From Pseudomonas sp. LD120 (lineage in GTDB: Bacteria; Pseudomonadota; Gammaproteobacteria; Pseudomonadales; Pseudomonadaceae): a stretch of 64,000 bases of DNA. The notes beneath the pieces are model-generated. The model was not told the DNA's origin. It saw only the letters and a list, made by a program, of their open reading frames with translations, and did not search any database. A program made the position numbers and the translations under genes. The stretch lies in NCBI RefSeq assembly GCF_009861525.1, contig NZ_WVHL01000005.1:2976001-3040000 (forward strand), read 5' to 3'. Each line of letters starts with the position of its first letter. The first letter of the stretch is position 1. This document shows positions 16,112 to 24,904 of this stretch, one piece after another.

Positions 16112-17095
16112 ATGTTCAAGGCCATTGTGATCGACAAAGACACTGCAGGTTATCGCGCCCATCTGAGCCAACTGGAGGAGGTGCAACTGCCTGCAGGCGA
16201 TGTCACGGTGCGGGTGGCCTACAGCACCCTGAACTACAAGGACGGCCTGGCGATCACTGGCAAAAGCCCGGTGGTGCGGCAGTTTCCCATGGTCCCCGGA
16301 ATCGACCTGGCAGGCACCGTCGAAGCCAGCAGCCATCCGCGCTTTCGTCCGGGGGAGCAGGTGCTGCTCAATGGCTGGGGTGTGGGCGAGAGCCATTGGG
16401 GCGGGCTGGCGCAGAAGGCCCGGTTGCAGGGGGACTGGCTGATCCACCTGCCAGAAGCCTTCAGCGCGCGCCAGGCCATGGCCGTCGGAACTGCCGGCTA
16501 CACCGCCATGCTGTGCCTGATTGCCCTGGAACGCAGCGGCCTGACCCCCGAGCACGGCGAAGTGCTGGTCACCGGTGCCAGCGGCGGCGTCGGCAGCTTT
16601 GCCATCAGCCTGCTGTCGCGCTTGGGCTACTCGGTGATCGCCGCCACCGGGCGGCCGGAAGAGGCCGACTACCTCAAGGCGCTGGGGGCCAGCCGTATCA
16701 TCGAGCGCGCCGAACTGTCCGAGCCGGGACGCCCGCTGGCCAAGGAACGCTGGGCGGCGGCCATCGATTCGGTGGGCAGTCACACCCTGGCCAACGTCTG
16801 TGCCGGCACCGCCGCCGATGGTCTGGTGGCCGCCTGCGGGTTGGCCCAGGGCATGGATTTTCCGGCTTCGGTGGCGCCCTTCATTCTGCGAGGAGTGAGC
16901 TTGCTGGGGGTCAACAGCGTGACCCGTCCCTACCACGAACGGGTGCATGCCTGGGAGCGCCTGGCTGCCGAGGTGGACCCGCAGCACCTGCAGCGGATCA
17001 CCCGCGAAGTGGGCCTGGAAGAGGCGTTGACCGTCGCCCGCGAACTGCTCGACGGCAAGGTCCGCGGGCGGGTGGTGGTGGACGTCAACCGCTGA
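16112..17095 (+). CDS. YhdH/AcuI family NADPH oxidoreductase (acrylyl-CoA reductase type)
   Basis: 327-residue zinc-free medium-chain dehydrogenase. Family markers: YSTLNYKDGLAITGKSPVVR (residues ~37-56), the PGIDLAGTV segment, and the nucleotide-binding VTGASGGVGSFAISLL. AcuI/YhdH members reduce acrylyl-CoA to propionyl-CoA with NADPH, detoxifying acrylate. An AGGAG site sits six bases before ATG 16112; the GTG just before it is not needed. It is followed by a MATE pump 135 bp downstream, probably a separate unit. Confidence 0.85.
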   Translation: MFKAIVIDKDTAGYRAHLSQLEEVQLPAGDVTVRVAYSTLNYKDGLAITGKSPVVRQFPMVPGIDLAGTVEASSHPRFRPGEQVLLNGWGVGESHWGGLAQKARLQGDWLIHLPEAFSARQAMAVGTAGYTAMLCLIALERSGLTPEHGEVLVTGASGGVGSFAISLLSRLGYSVIAATGRPEEADYLKALGASRIIERAELSEPGRPLAKERWAAAIDSVGSHTLANVCAGTAADGLVAACGLAQGMDFPASVAPFILRGVSLLGVNSVTRPYHERVHAWERLAAEVDPQHLQRITREVGLEEALTVARELLDGKVRGRVVVDVNR

Positions 17096-17230
17096 TATAA
17101 ACCTCGGGCCGCTGCGCTGCCGGAACGTCGCGTGCGGCCTTCATTGCTGCACCTTCTAGGACCGACGCGAGCCCCGTGCCACGGACTGCTTCGCGGCCCT
17201 TCGTCCTCTTGATCCGAGGTTGCCTGTTCC

Positions 17231-18586
17231 ATGTCGATTCCCGCCCAGCGCCCGCTCTGGCAGGTGTACCTGATCTTCCTCTTGCCCATGGTGCTGTCGA
17301 ACTTTCTGCAGTCGTTCTCCGGCACCCTCAACGGCATCTACATCGGGCAGATGCTGGGGACCCAGGCCCTGGCCGCGGTGTCGGGGATGTTCCCCATCGT
17401 GTTCTTCTTCATTGCCCTGGTGATCGGCCTGGGCGCGGGGGCCTCGGTGCTGATCGGCCAGGCCTGGGGCGCCCGGGAGTTGGACACGGTCAAGGCGGTG
17501 GCCGGCAGTACCCTGTTGCTCGGCGCGTTGATCGGCCTGCTGGGGGCGGTGCTGGGCATGCTGTTTGCGCGGCCGGCATTGCAGGGGCTGGGGACCCCGC
17601 TGGATGTGCTGGACGATGCGGTGGGCTATGCCCGGGTGATGATGCTGATCATGCCGCTGCTGCTGGTGTTCGTGCTCTTTACCCAGTTGCTGCGGGGCGT
17701 CAGCGATACCCTGTCGCCGCTGCTGGCGCTGATCGTGTCGACCCTGGTGGGCCTGCTCCTGACTCCGGCGCTGATTCGTGGCTGGTTGGGTCTGCCACCC
17801 ATGGGCATCCAGAGCGCGGCCTTCGCCGGGCTGGTGGGCAATATCCTGGCCATGGGTTTCCTGGTCTGGCGCCTGAGCGGTCGGGCGCACCCGCTGGCGC
17901 CGGATCGGGCGCTGTTCGCGGCGATGAAACTGGACCGGGCGATCCTCGGCAAAGTGCTGCGCATCGGCCTGCCCACCGGGGTGCAGATGGTGGTGATCTC
18001 ACTCTCCGAGCTGGTGATCCTGGCCCTGGTCAACCGCCACGGTTCCCAGGCCACGGCGGCCTACGGCGCGGTGACCCAGATCGTCAACTATGTGCAGTTC
18101 CCGGCGCTGTCGATCGCCATCACCGCGTCGATCCTCGGGGCCCAGGCCATCGGCGCCGGGCGCCTGGAGCGCATCACCCCGATCCTGCGCACGGGCCTGG
18201 CGATCAACCTGTGCCTGACCGGGGCCCTGGTGCTGCTCGGCTACCTGATTTCCCACTGGCTGCTGGGGCTGTTCATCATCGACCCCACCGCCCTGGTGCA
18301 GGCCGAACACCTGCTGCACATCATGCTCTGGAGCATCCTGGTGTTCGGCTTCCAGGCGGTGGTGGGCGGCATCATGCGCGCCAGCGGCACGGTGCTGATG
18401 CCGGTGGCGATCTCGATTTTCTGCATCCTTGGGGTGCAGCTGCCGATGGCCTATCTGTTGGACGCGCACTTCGGCCTGCAGGGGGTATGGATGGCGTTCC
18501 CGGTGGCCTACCTGAGCATGCTGGTGCTGCAGACTGGCTACTTCAAGCGGGTCTGGCGGCACAAGCAGATCCAGCGGCTGATCTGA
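17231..18586 (+). CDS. MATE family efflux transporter
   Basis: 451-residue inner-membrane protein with twelve hydrophobic segments and the two-fold MatE domain architecture (LPMVLSNFLQSFSGTLNGIY in the first half, GLPTGVQMVVISLSELVILA in the second). Members export drugs, dyes or metabolites in exchange for Na+ or H+. The substrate cannot be predicted. The only ribosome-site candidate (GAGG) is about 11 bases before the ATG. Confidence 0.88.
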   Translation: MSIPAQRPLWQVYLIFLLPMVLSNFLQSFSGTLNGIYIGQMLGTQALAAVSGMFPIVFFFIALVIGLGAGASVLIGQAWGARELDTVKAVAGSTLLLGALIGLLGAVLGMLFARPALQGLGTPLDVLDDAVGYARVMMLIMPLLLVFVLFTQLLRGVSDTLSPLLALIVSTLVGLLLTPALIRGWLGLPPMGIQSAAFAGLVGNILAMGFLVWRLSGRAHPLAPDRALFAAMKLDRAILGKVLRIGLPTGVQMVVISLSELVILALVNRHGSQATAAYGAVTQIVNYVQFPALSIAITASILGAQAIGAGRLERITPILRTGLAINLCLTGALVLLGYLISHWLLGLFIIDPTALVQAEHLLHIMLWSILVFGFQAVVGGIMRASGTVLMPVAISIFCILGVQLPMAYLLDAHFGLQGVWMAFPVAYLSMLVLQTGYFKRVWRHKQIQRLI

Positions 18587-18598
18587 GGCCGTTGCCGC

Positions 18599-18919
18599 TC
18601 AGGCGCTGCGGGGCGAGCCTCGGCCAAAGCCGTTGACCACGATGTACAGCAACGGGCCGATGGAGACGAAGACCGCCGTCAGCAGCAGGTAGGGCAGCAC
18701 CGACAGCGCCGAGCGTCCGCGGGCCCGGGCGTCTCGCAGCATCCACAGTCCAGCCAGCAGCGCCATCAAGTACAGGTCGATGACCACCTGTGCAGTGTCG
18801 GGTTGCGACAGCAGTTGCATGCCGAATTGCAGCAGCGACTGCTGTGCCTGGAGCAGGGTGAACAGGGTGTAGGCACTGAAGGCCAGCAGGGTCAGCAGCG
18901 CGAGGTAGGGGCGGGGCAT
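18599..18919 (-). CDS. DUF2834-like small membrane protein
   Basis: 106-residue protein with three predicted membrane helices: PYLALLTLLAFSAYTLFTLL at the N-terminus, a central VVIDLYLMALLAGLWML, and LLTAVFVSIGPLLYIVV. Pattern and size agree with the uncharacterised DUF2834 family. Start at ATG 18919 (MPRPYLALL); longer frames upstream read into the neighbour. It follows the DUF6713-like gene by 26 bp on the same strand, and the two probably form a small operon. Function unknown. Confidence 0.7.
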   Translation of the reverse strand: MPRPYLALLTLLAFSAYTLFTLLQAQQSLLQFGMQLLSQPDTAQVVIDLYLMALLAGLWMLRDARARGRSALSVLPYLLLTAVFVSIGPLLYIVVNGFGRGSPRSA

Positions 18920-18945
18920 GGTGGGTTCCTTGAGCCGGGAGGTGA

Positions 18946-19335
18946 TCAGTCGTTGCACGGGGAGCGTTGCCGGCCCAGGTCCAGCATCAGGTAGAGCAGG
19001 CCGGTGGCACCGCAGGCGACGATCAGCGTTTGCGACAGCAGCGAGTCGAAGAGGTACAGCGGGTGCTGCTGAAGGTTGTAGTGCAGCCCGGCGTGAACCA
19101 CGGCAAAGGCGGCCAGCAGTTGCCGACTGCTCCGTCGCATGGCCTGGCGCGGGTGCCCGATCAGCCACATCAGTGCGACGCACAGCGGTACATGCAGCGC
19201 AATGAACCACTGCTGGCCCAGCGCCGGATCGAGGTCGCGCAAGCCATACAGCAGGCGCCACTCGGCTTGGGCCACGGCGTCCAGTTCATGGCCGGCGAAC
19301 AAGACCAGGCATAGGCGCCAGAGTGTTTTTCTCAC
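18946..19335 (-). CDS. small membrane protein, DUF6713-like
   Basis: 129 residues with a strong AAGGAG site before the GTG at 19335 (VRKTLWRLCLVLF). Conserved-looking GHELDAVAQAEWRLLYGLRD is followed by three or four hydrophobic helices (WFIALHVPLCVALMWLIG, LLAAFAVVHAGLHY, LIVACGATGLLYLML) and scattered His residues. I recall a GHELDAV...EWR pattern from DUF6713 proteins. Partner of the DUF2834-like gene downstream. No function known. Confidence 0.6.
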   Translation of the reverse strand: MRKTLWRLCLVLFAGHELDAVAQAEWRLLYGLRDLDPALGQQWFIALHVPLCVALMWLIGHPRQAMRRSSRQLLAAFAVVHAGLHYNLQQHPLYLFDSLLSQTLIVACGATGLLYLMLDLGRQRSPCND

Positions 19336-19620
19336 CGTTAAACTCCTTGAACTACGGGGAGCGAACAGGCTAAGTGGCAACCCCCGGGCCACTCAATGAC
19401 CTCCCAGGTCATAGACAGGCGTGGGGCACAAGCGCTCAGCTGGGCGGCACCGGACGACAATCACCTTCAAGGAATGAGTAGGGTTGCTGGCCAAGGCGGG
19501 TTTTCGCCCCAGTGGGGTGGTCGAGAACCTGGACGAGGATGATCCCGAACTGATCTTTTTCAAGCCTGTTCGCTGAGCTGTCCGCCAACGGCTAACCCAC
19601 CCAAAGGATGACGGAACCCG

Positions 19621-20430
19621 ATGATTGAACCCCTTGGACGCGTTCCCGCGCCAGCGCTGCCGGTCGGCGCGCAACTGCGCCAGCTGCGGCGCCAAGCGCG
19701 CTTGAGCCAGCTGGATCTGGCGTTGCAGGTGGGCATGTCGCAACGGCACCTGAGCTGCGTCGAGACCGGCCGGGCGCAGCCCAGCCCGGCGCTGCTGCAT
19801 GGCTTGCTGAGCACCCTGGATACCCCACTGGAAATACGCAACCGGGTGTATCTTGCCGCCGGCTATGCCCCCCGTTATGCCGCCTTGCCATTGGACGACC
19901 CGGGCCTGGAGCCGGTGCGCGCCGCGCTGATGCACCTGCTCCAGGCCAACAACCCGGCGCCGGCCATTGTCATCGACGGCGGCTGGCAGGTACTGGCCGC
20001 CAATCGCGCCACCACGGCCTTGTTCGGGCTTTTGGGACTGCCGCCGGCGGCGCTGGAGCAAGGCTTCAATCTGCTGGCGAGCCTGCTGCTGCCCGGTGGT
20101 TTTGGCGACTGCCTGATCAATGCCGAAGAGATCCGTCAGGTGGCTTGGCAGCGGGCGGCCCGGGAGGCGGCGCAACAGCCAGGGCTGGCGGCGCTGCTGG
20201 CGAGCCTGCCGTGCCCCGGCGAGGCGGCGGGTGCTGCAAGCCTGGCCACGCCGTTGCTGCTGACCCGGGTGCGCGGGCCCACGGACGAACTGCGTTTTCT
20301 TTCCACCTTCACCACCTTTGGCATGCCCCAGGACATCACTGTGGCGTCATTGCGCATCGAGCACCTGATCCCCGCCGACCAGGCCACCTGGCAGGCGCTG
20401 ACCCAGGCCTGCGAGGTCGATCCGTCCTAG
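19621..20430 (+). CDS. XRE-family regulator with MmyB-type ligand domain
   Basis: 269 residues. The helix-turn-helix spans residues ~17-70 (LRQLRRQARLSQLDLALQVG, then SQRHLSCVETGRAQPS). The rest resembles the MmyB ligand-binding domain, with VIDGGWQVLAANRATTALF and the C-terminal FLSTFTTFGMPQDITVASL, thought to bind fatty-acid-like ligands. Divergent from the DUF6713/DUF2834 pair across 285 bp, so it may control them. That is inference from position. Confidence 0.8.
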   Translation: MIEPLGRVPAPALPVGAQLRQLRRQARLSQLDLALQVGMSQRHLSCVETGRAQPSPALLHGLLSTLDTPLEIRNRVYLAAGYAPRYAALPLDDPGLEPVRAALMHLLQANNPAPAIVIDGGWQVLAANRATTALFGLLGLPPAALEQGFNLLASLLLPGGFGDCLINAEEIRQVAWQRAAREAAQQPGLAALLASLPCPGEAAGAASLATPLLLTRVRGPTDELRFLSTFTTFGMPQDITVASLRIEHLIPADQATWQALTQACEVDPS

Positions 20431-20461
20431 AGCGCCAAGGTGCGGGCCGGTGCCGCTGCGG

Positions 20462-20854
20462 TCACAAGGGGGTGAGGCTTGAGGCGCGGCGGGTACGGCT
20501 CCAGCGCCGTGCCAGGTAGCCGTAGACCGAGAGGTTGATCACTAGAACCAGGCTGCCCAGCCAGAGCTGGATGCCCGGGGTCAGCCCGGCGGGGTAGATC
20601 AGTGGGATCAGGTAGTGCTCGATGAACCCGGCCCCGTAGCCATCCTGGCCGGCGGCGTGGCGCAACAGGTTTTCCCAGCGGGTCAGCGGGCATTCCAGGT
20701 GCAGGACTTCCACCGCCACACCCCAGGCCGCGGCGGGCAGGTGCAGCAGCATCAGCCGTGGATGGCGCAGCACCAGCAGGCCTCCCAGCAGCACGAAGAC
20801 GATGAAGGACAGGTGAAACAGCACCAGGCTGTCAGCGGCGATGCGGTAGAACAT
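20462..20854 (-). CDS. DUF2784 family membrane protein
   Basis: 130 residues with three to four membrane helices. Family features are ADSLVLFHLSFIVFVLLGGL at the N-terminus, the Cys-containing LECPLTRWEN loop (about residues 55-64), and FIEHYLIPLIYP. ATG 20854 is the natural start; the frame extends upstream without homology. Convergent with the XRE gene. Function unknown. Confidence 0.75.
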   Translation of the reverse strand: MFYRIAADSLVLFHLSFIVFVLLGGLLVLRHPRLMLLHLPAAAWGVAVEVLHLECPLTRWENLLRHAAGQDGYGAGFIEHYLIPLIYPAGLTPGIQLWLGSLVLVINLSVYGYLARRWSRTRRASSLTPL

Positions 20855-21082
20855 GGACGGGTCCTTGTGGCGGGCGGCAGGTCCTTGGCGCGAGCGCGCG
20901 GGCAATATACCGATGACGGTGGGCGCTGTGGAGGGCGATTGCCCCCGGCCTCTTGAAAAAGTCTGGACCAAGGCCCCAGGCCGAGGCGTTTTCTGCCGAG
21001 CAGCGCGGCTGCGCTACCTATACTGCACAGACGTCAAGGCGCCCTAGCGAGCCTGACACGGTCTTTCTGGGAGGACTCTGCC

Positions 21083-22135
21083 TTGTGGCCGCTGGCGATC
21101 CGCTCCTGTCATTCGCTCCTGGCATTGCGCTGCTGCACGCTGCTGATGTTGCTGGTGATCAGCGGCTGCGCCGGGCGCGCCCCGGAACCGGCCCCGGCGC
21201 TCCCGGTCAGCCCGCTCACCTGGCGCCAGGTGGATGCGGAGCTGCTGCACGCGTCCCGTTCCGCCACCTTGCAGGCCGAAGTCTACACCCAGGGTTCCAT
21301 GGCGCATTGGCGCACGCGGATCTATCAGCAGACCGACGAAAACTTCATCCCCTGGTTCAGTGGCTACTGGACCCAGGAGTGGCTGTCGCTCAAGGTCGGC
21401 TGGTACGCCCTGAGCAGCGGGGGCGATGACCAGCAAACCTCCAAGCGTCTGGCCGGTTACCTGCAGCAACAGTATCAGCGCCGGGTTCTGGCCCCGGTGG
21501 CGCTGGACATCGATGCCGATGGCATTGCCGGCGAGGCCATGGAGTTCTATGTGCAGTTGCTGCGCCAGCAACTGGTGCTGATCGCCCGCCATCATCAACT
21601 GCCTGCACCGCAACTGGATCAGCACTTTGATCGAATCCTGGCCATCGATCTGGGACCCGATGCTGGCCAGCGCGCCTCTTTGGCCCAACTGCTGCGGGTC
21701 GAACCCATCGCCCGCTTGCCCGCCTACGGGCCGCTGTTGCAGAAAATACAGGTCGCGCCGACGACAGCAGAGGGCACGCCGGCGCCCGGGGTCTCGCAGG
21801 TGGCCCAAGTGACCAGCGACAAACTCCAGGCCGAGTTCGCCGGTCGTGGTGTAGCCGGAGCGGTGGCTGCTTCCGTGGGGCGGGTGGCCGGGGCCTTGAT
21901 CTCTGTCGGGGTGGCAGGGGTTCGGGCGTTGGTGCATAGCAGTGATCGCGAGGCTCTGCAGGCCCAGACTCGCCGCGATCTGGGCGCGGCGTTCGATCAG
22001 GCGTGGTTGACCCAACTGCATGACCCTGAACATGGCGTCATGGCGGGCGTGTATTACCTTGGCCGGCAGATCGAAGGCCAGTTGCAGCAGGCGCCGCCAC
22101 TGATTGAACCAGGCGGCGCGCCGTGGCGTCCCTGA
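21083..22135 (+). CDS. hypothetical lipoprotein starting with TTG
   Basis: 350 residues, not recognised. The start is probably TTG 21083, because GGAGG lies eight bases before it and the next ATG would leave too short a leader. The signal peptide ends in the lipobox LVISGC (Cys ~29), predicting a lipid-anchored envelope protein. A DxDxDG-like DIDADGIAG (~residues 142-150) could bind Ca2+ but is unproven. A Gly/Ala-rich hydrophobic stretch at ~255-285 (AGAVAASVGRVAGALISVGV) could insert in a membrane. No operon partners. Confidence 0.65.
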   Translation: MWPLAIRSCHSLLALRCCTLLMLLVISGCAGRAPEPAPALPVSPLTWRQVDAELLHASRSATLQAEVYTQGSMAHWRTRIYQQTDENFIPWFSGYWTQEWLSLKVGWYALSSGGDDQQTSKRLAGYLQQQYQRRVLAPVALDIDADGIAGEAMEFYVQLLRQQLVLIARHHQLPAPQLDQHFDRILAIDLGPDAGQRASLAQLLRVEPIARLPAYGPLLQKIQVAPTTAEGTPAPGVSQVAQVTSDKLQAEFAGRGVAGAVAASVGRVAGALISVGVAGVRALVHSSDREALQAQTRRDLGAAFDQAWLTQLHDPEHGVMAGVYYLGRQIEGQLQQAPPLIEPGGAPWRP

Positions 22136-22150
22136 AAGACCGTTGCCGGA

Positions 22151-23941
22151 TCAGCCTTCCACCGGCGCACTGACACGCGCTGCCTGGGCGGCGCTGATGG
22201 CCGGTGCGAGCTGAACTTCATAGTCACTGACCCCTGCGGCATGGCGCCCGGCGATGTAGCCGAAGGTCATGGCTGGTCCCAGGTTAATCCCGCCGGAAGG
22301 GTAGAAACCGCCCATGACACTGGCCATGTCCGTGCCGGCCGCATACAGCCCCGGGATCACCGCGCCGGTCTGGTTCAGCACTTGGGCCTGAGCATTGGTC
22401 TTGAGTCCGGCAAAGGTGCCGAAACTGCCGGGCAGCACTTTCACTGCGTAGAACGGTGCTTGCTCGATGGCCGCCACACAGGGGTTGGGGCCGGGGTACA
22501 GCGGGTCGCCCTGTTTGCGGTTGTAGGGTGTCGAACCGCGACCGAACTCAGGGTCCTGGCCCTGCCGGGCATGCTGGTTGAACGCTTGTACCGTGGCGGC
22601 CAGGCCTTGTGGGTCGATGCCGCAACGCCGTGCCAGCGCCTGGATGGAGTCGGCCCGTTGCAGGTAGCCGTTGCCCAGCAGATGGCCCACGGGCAGGGGG
22701 AAGGGGCGGGCATAACCCAGCCCGTAGCGACGCTGGAAGCGGTGGTCGCAGATCAGCCAGGACGCCACTTTCTCGCCGGCCGGAACCGCTTCCAGCATGG
22801 CCGCGGTGTAGTCGTAGTAACCGTCGGCTTCGTTGACGAAGCGTTTGCCATTGGCCAGCACCCCGATCACCCCGGGTTTGGCCCGATCGATGATATGGGG
22901 AAAGTGGCCGATGCTGCCGTCGGCGTGTCGCACCCGCGATACCGGGGCCCAGGCCACCGGGCTGGCCAGGTCGGTGGCCAGCACGGCGCCGGCGGCCTCG
23001 CCGAGACGAATGCCGTCCCCCGAGCAGCTCAAGGGGGGCAAGGCCAGGTGCTCGTCGGCGCCAGGCGCCCGGGGAAACAGCGCTTGGCGTCGCACTGGGT
23101 CGTGGGCAAAACCGCCGGCCGCCAGGACCACACCGCGACGGGCACGGATCTCCCGCGGTCCCTGAGGCGTGTCGACCAGGGCGCCGTGCACCCCTTGTTC
23201 GTCCCGTAGCAGCGAACGGGCCGGCGACGACTCCAGCAGATTCACTCCCAGGTCCTGGGCCGACTTCGCCAGCCGGCCGATCAGCGCCACGCCGTTCACC
23301 AGGTGCATGGCCCGGCCGTGCAGCGCCAGGTCCCGCAGATGGCGGACAAAGCGCTTGCCCACATGCAACAGCGACTTGAACGAGCGCGTCATGCTGAGAA
23401 AGGCGCCCAGATCGGCTCCGGCCATGATCGGCATGCCCAGGAACGAGGTCTCGCGCAGGGGCCGGCGCAGGCGTGCCAACAAGGGACCGATGACTCGGGC
23501 GTCATAGGGCGCGGCGATCACCTGGTGGCCCTCGATACCGGCTCCGGGCACCTGGCCGTGGATGTCCGGAATGCCATTGCCGTCGACGAACTGCAGGGCG
23601 GTGTGCTGTTCGAAGAAGCCGACCATCTGCGGCCCGTTATCGAGGAAGGCATCGATGCGCGCCGCGTCATAGCGATGCCCCAATTCGTGCTTGAGGTAGG
23701 TGCGCGGTTGTTGCGGGTCTTCATGAATGCCGACACGGCGGGCCAGCGGATTGCCCGGCACCCACATCCAGCCGCCGGACCAGGCGCTGGCACCGCCGAA
23801 AGTGGAATCCTTTTCCACTACTACCACGTTCAGCCCATGCCAGGCCGCGGTTACGGCACAGGCCAGACCGGCAGCTCCGGAGCCGATCACCAACAGGTCA
23901 CAATCAAGAGGCGGGAGGGTTGCGGCGGGAACTTCGCTCAC
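22151..23941 (-). CDS. FAD-dependent oxidoreductase, 3-ketosteroid dehydrogenase-like
   Basis: 596-residue flavoprotein of the fumarate-reductase/KstD superfamily. N-terminal FAD motif LLVIGSGAAGLACAVTAAWH and the family-typical FGGASAWSGGWMWVPGN at ~48-64. The C-terminus has NLGPAMTFGYIAGRHA, closing the FAD site, and YPSGGINLGP. KstD-type enzymes introduce a double bond next to a carbonyl. Steroid use cannot be inferred from the fold alone, and no steroid genes surround it. An IclR-like palindrome lies 34 bp upstream of the start. Confidence 0.8.
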   Translation of the reverse strand: MSEVPAATLPPLDCDLLVIGSGAAGLACAVTAAWHGLNVVVVEKDSTFGGASAWSGGWMWVPGNPLARRVGIHEDPQQPRTYLKHELGHRYDAARIDAFLDNGPQMVGFFEQHTALQFVDGNGIPDIHGQVPGAGIEGHQVIAAPYDARVIGPLLARLRRPLRETSFLGMPIMAGADLGAFLSMTRSFKSLLHVGKRFVRHLRDLALHGRAMHLVNGVALIGRLAKSAQDLGVNLLESSPARSLLRDEQGVHGALVDTPQGPREIRARRGVVLAAGGFAHDPVRRQALFPRAPGADEHLALPPLSCSGDGIRLGEAAGAVLATDLASPVAWAPVSRVRHADGSIGHFPHIIDRAKPGVIGVLANGKRFVNEADGYYDYTAAMLEAVPAGEKVASWLICDHRFQRRYGLGYARPFPLPVGHLLGNGYLQRADSIQALARRCGIDPQGLAATVQAFNQHARQGQDPEFGRGSTPYNRKQGDPLYPGPNPCVAAIEQAPFYAVKVLPGSFGTFAGLKTNAQAQVLNQTGAVIPGLYAAGTDMASVMGGFYPSGGINLGPAMTFGYIAGRHAAGVSDYEVQLAPAISAAQAARVSAPVEG

Positions 23942-23974
23942 GATGACAGGCCTTTTTGGTGTATTTATAAAAAA

Positions 23975-23989
23975 TGGAATTATGTTCCA
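23975..23989. promoter_or_regulatory. IclR-like palindrome upstream of the flavoprotein gene
   Basis: TGGAATTATGTTCCA, a 5-5-5 palindrome, sits 34-48 bp before the flavoprotein start in an AT-rich patch. A third half-site (TGTGGAA) follows at 23994-24000. IclR-family operators in E. coli have the form TGGAA-N-TTCCA. No IclR gene is in the window. Confidence 0.45.
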
Positions 23990-24119
23990 TAATTGTGGAA
24001 AACTATTTCATGTGGCCGCGAGGCTGTCAAACCCGCTGCGTTTGCAGGTGGTAACGCCGTGTGCAGCGGCGTTGTCCGGGGATAGGAGAAAGGGGGGGGC
24101 GGGGCCTTGGTGGCGCCCG

Positions 24120-24731
24120 TCAGGGTTTGCGCAGGATCAGGTCGAACCTGTGGTTGTGCTTGGGGCCGCGCAGGCTCTTGCCCAGCCCTTCGCTTTCCTC
24201 GAAATGCTCGATGTGCAGGCCGGCGCACAGTGCTTGTGCGGCGCTGCGGGAGTGAAAAGTCAGGTCTGGCACCGTGGCCCATTGGTCCCGCTCACCGAAC
24301 AGCTGGCCCACCAGCAATGCGCCGGGTTGCAAGGCCTCGACTTGCACCTGCCAGAACCGGGCGAAGGCGTCGGGGCGACAGAACGGCCAGGCCAGTCCGG
24401 CGTGAATCAGCTGGGCCGGCGCCAGTTCATTGAGGGTTTCGAAGTGCCCCTGGACGGCACGTAGGCGACCTTCGGCGAGGGTTCCGGCGCGGTCTTTGAG
24501 GCGCTCGATGGCGCTCGCTTGCTGGTCGATGGCCAGTACCCTCCAGCCGCGCTCCAGCAATAAGCAGGTCTCGATGCCCGAGCCGCAACCCAGGTCAATG
24601 GCCAGAGGGTGGTCCATGTCGGGCAGGTACAAGGCCAGGGCGTGGCACAACAGGGGTGAAGGTGGGCGACCCTCGAAAGCCTTGTAGAAGGCTTCCCAAC
24701 GAGCGGACTTCTCACTGTCTGGTGCCGGCAT
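24120..24731 (-). CDS. class I SAM-dependent methyltransferase
   Basis: 203-residue single-domain methyltransferase. Motif I is LAIDLGCGSGIETCLLLERG (residues ~43-62), motif II VLAIDQQASAIERL. The N-terminal RWEAFYKAFEGRPPSPLL and overall layout resemble TehB-type small-molecule methyltransferases. Substrate unknown; stands alone. Confidence 0.8.
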   Translation of the reverse strand: MPAPDSEKSARWEAFYKAFEGRPPSPLLCHALALYLPDMDHPLAIDLGCGSGIETCLLLERGWRVLAIDQQASAIERLKDRAGTLAEGRLRAVQGHFETLNELAPAQLIHAGLAWPFCRPDAFARFWQVQVEALQPGALLVGQLFGERDQWATVPDLTFHSRSAAQALCAGLHIEHFEESEGLGKSLRGPKHNHRFDLILRKP

Positions 24732-24848
24732 GAATCACTCCTTGATGGTTGGCGCCACATCCTACCGGAGCCCGGCCATCCTTTGCCGGGTTTCAGCTAG
24801 CACAAAGCCGAGGGGCCGGTCTGGTGCGCAAGGCAAATGCCGGGCAAG

Positions 24849-24880
24849 AAAAAGCCGCGCGCTCCCAGGGAGCGCGCGGC
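24849..24880 (-). terminator. rho-independent terminator of ppnN
   Basis: On the minus strand a perfect 11-bp stem (GCCGCGCGCTC / GAGCGCGCGGC, small loop) is followed by five T, 25 bp past the ppnN stop. Confidence 0.8.
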
Positions 24881-24904
24881 GCCGTTCAACCACCGAAGGG
24901 GCGG

